DNA of 64,000 nt from Rhodococcus sp. OK302 (GTDB lineage Bacteria > Actinomycetota > Actinomycetes > Mycobacteriales > Mycobacteriaceae): positions 5,218,501-5,282,500 of the forward strand of contig NZ_NPJZ01000001.1 in assembly GCF_002245895.1 (NCBI RefSeq), in the 5' to 3' direction. The translations under genes were made by a program, and so were the position numbers. Below are positions 61,269-64,000 of the stretch, piece by piece. Below the pieces are notes generated by a model. That model made no database searches, was not told the origin of the DNA, and was given only the letters and a program-made list of their open reading frames with translations. Numbering within the stretch: the first letter of the stretch is position 1; every line of letters starts with the position of its first letter.

Positions 61269-61321
61269 GACAGACAGAAAGATCCTCGCAGCAATCAGCT
61301 GCGAGGATCTTTCTGTCTGTC
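61269..61321. terminator. Hairpin with perfect 24-bp arms
   Basis: The left arm (61269-61292) begins GACAGACAGAAAGATCCTCG and the right arm (61298-61321) is its exact complement, around a 5-base loop AATCA. It lies 77 bp after the mycolyltransferase stop. It is probably that gene's terminator, although exceptionally long. Confidence 0.75.
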
Positions 61322-61427
61322 CAACCACCGGCAACCACCGGATAGGCGCCACCGTATCCGCCGGCCATCGAGCGGGCGATACGTTCACCCCGACAAGCCC
61401 CCGGCAAACTACCGTTCCCGGAACACG

Positions 61428-61456
61428 AAAAACCCCCAACCACGAATGGTTGGGGG
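61428..61456 (-). terminator. Terminator of the rRNA operon
   Basis: CCCCCAACCA and TGGTTGGGGG form a 10-bp stem with a CGAA loop, and AAAAA on the plus strand gives a TTTTT run after the stem on the minus strand. It lies 16 bp after the 5S gene. Confidence 0.9.
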
Positions 61457-61472
61457 CTTGATCGTAAATTGT

Positions 61473-61589
61473 GTTCGGCGGTGTCCTACTCTCCCACACC
61501 CTGTCGAGTGCAGTACCATCGGCGCTGAAGGGCTTAGCTTCCGGGTTCGGAATGGGACCGGGCGTTTCCCCTTCGCTATGACCGCCGTA
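61473..61589 (-). rRNA. rrf: 5S ribosomal RNA
   Basis: The 117-base minus-strand sequence begins TTACGGCGGTCATAGCG, contains GGTCCCATTCCGAACCCGGA and ends GGACACCGCCGAACAC. Ends pair (ACGGCGGT/ACCGCCGA). This is a typical actinobacterial 5S RNA. Confidence 0.95.
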
Positions 61590-61742
61590 ACTCTATGAAA
61601 CTGTCACAGTAACCAACCCTGGACACTCGGTTCCACCACCCGTCAACACCAAAACTGATGGTGTTGGGGGATGGAGAAAACAAGTTTCTCAAGGTATCTG
61701 TGTGTTGTTTCAGATACCGCACAGTGGACGCGTAGCTTCTTT
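61590..61742 (-). other. 23S-5S internal transcribed spacer
   Basis: This 153-base spacer has two hairpins: CAACACCA/TGGTGTTG at 61644-61666 and GGTATCTG/CAGATACC at 61693-61718. No tRNA is present. The hairpins may be RNase III processing stems. Confidence 0.8.

Positions 61743-64000
<2,258 letters not shown>

Overview
The window looks like a chromosomal segment of a mycolic-acid-producing actinobacterium, most likely Rhodococcus (R. erythropolis/R. qingshengii type). The reasons are a type I fatty acid synthase of about 3100 residues next to acpS, a CmrA-type mycolate ketoreductase, an antigen-85-like mycolyltransferase, the GlgE pathway, an LdtMt2-like L,D-transpeptidase, NucS mismatch repair, high GC with many GTG starts, and a gene order that I recall as largely collinear with two blocks of the Mycobacterium tuberculosis genome. 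No species assignment was tested.

Layout. 0-9.5 kb is accessory metabolism: a ferredoxin-reductase-type oxidoreductase cut by the left edge with a divergent TetR regulator, an alpha/beta hydrolase, a hot-dog thioesterase, a frameshifted secreted CocE/NonD hydrolase, an MFS transporter divergent from a PadR regulator, and a FadH-like dienoyl-CoA reductase overlapping padR. 9.5-31.3 kb resembles the M. tuberculosis Rv2509-Rv2524c block: cmrA, HerA-like ATPase, orn, ldt, bcp, M20 peptidase, acpS and fas. Into it are inserted a TIMP-like secreted protein, a LysA paralogue lacking part of its active site, tRNA-His, two identical tRNA-Lys genes flanking an amidase, and a TetR gene beside acpS-fas. 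31.3-34.3 kb is a junction with one orphan gene, tRNA-Leu and ctaD.

34.4-59.9 kb resembles the Rv1343c-Rv1318c block: LprD-like, DUF3817, rdgB, rph, a cAMP-phosphodiesterase-like metallo-beta-lactamase-fold protein, rhomboid protease, P1 peptidase, DUF2017, clpS, pncB, pncA, dinG, glgP, glgE, glgB, a Zn-protease lipoprotein, a CXXC-less thioredoxin/TPR protein, a thiolase, methylmalonyl-CoA epimerase, a DivIVA-like coiled coil, a small zinc-ribbon protein, nucS and an adenylate cyclase. The window ends with a mycolyltransferase and the 3' end of an rRNA operon (5S and most of 23S, minus strand).

Functional themes: cell-envelope lipid synthesis (fas, acpS, cmrA, mycolyltransferase), peptidoglycan cross-linking (ldt), alpha-glucan turnover (glgP against glgE-glgB), NAD salvage (pncB-pncA overlap), DNA and RNA quality control (dinG, nucS, orn, rph, rdgB), and cAMP synthesis and probable breakdown. 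No CRISPR array, prophage, insertion sequence or integrase was seen. The most unusual items are the gutted LysA paralogue, the TIMP-like protein with a Cys-Ser-Cys mature N-terminus, a 52-bp dispersed repeat present twice in opposite orientation, several clean operator-like palindromes, and the one-base frameshift in the CocE-like gene.
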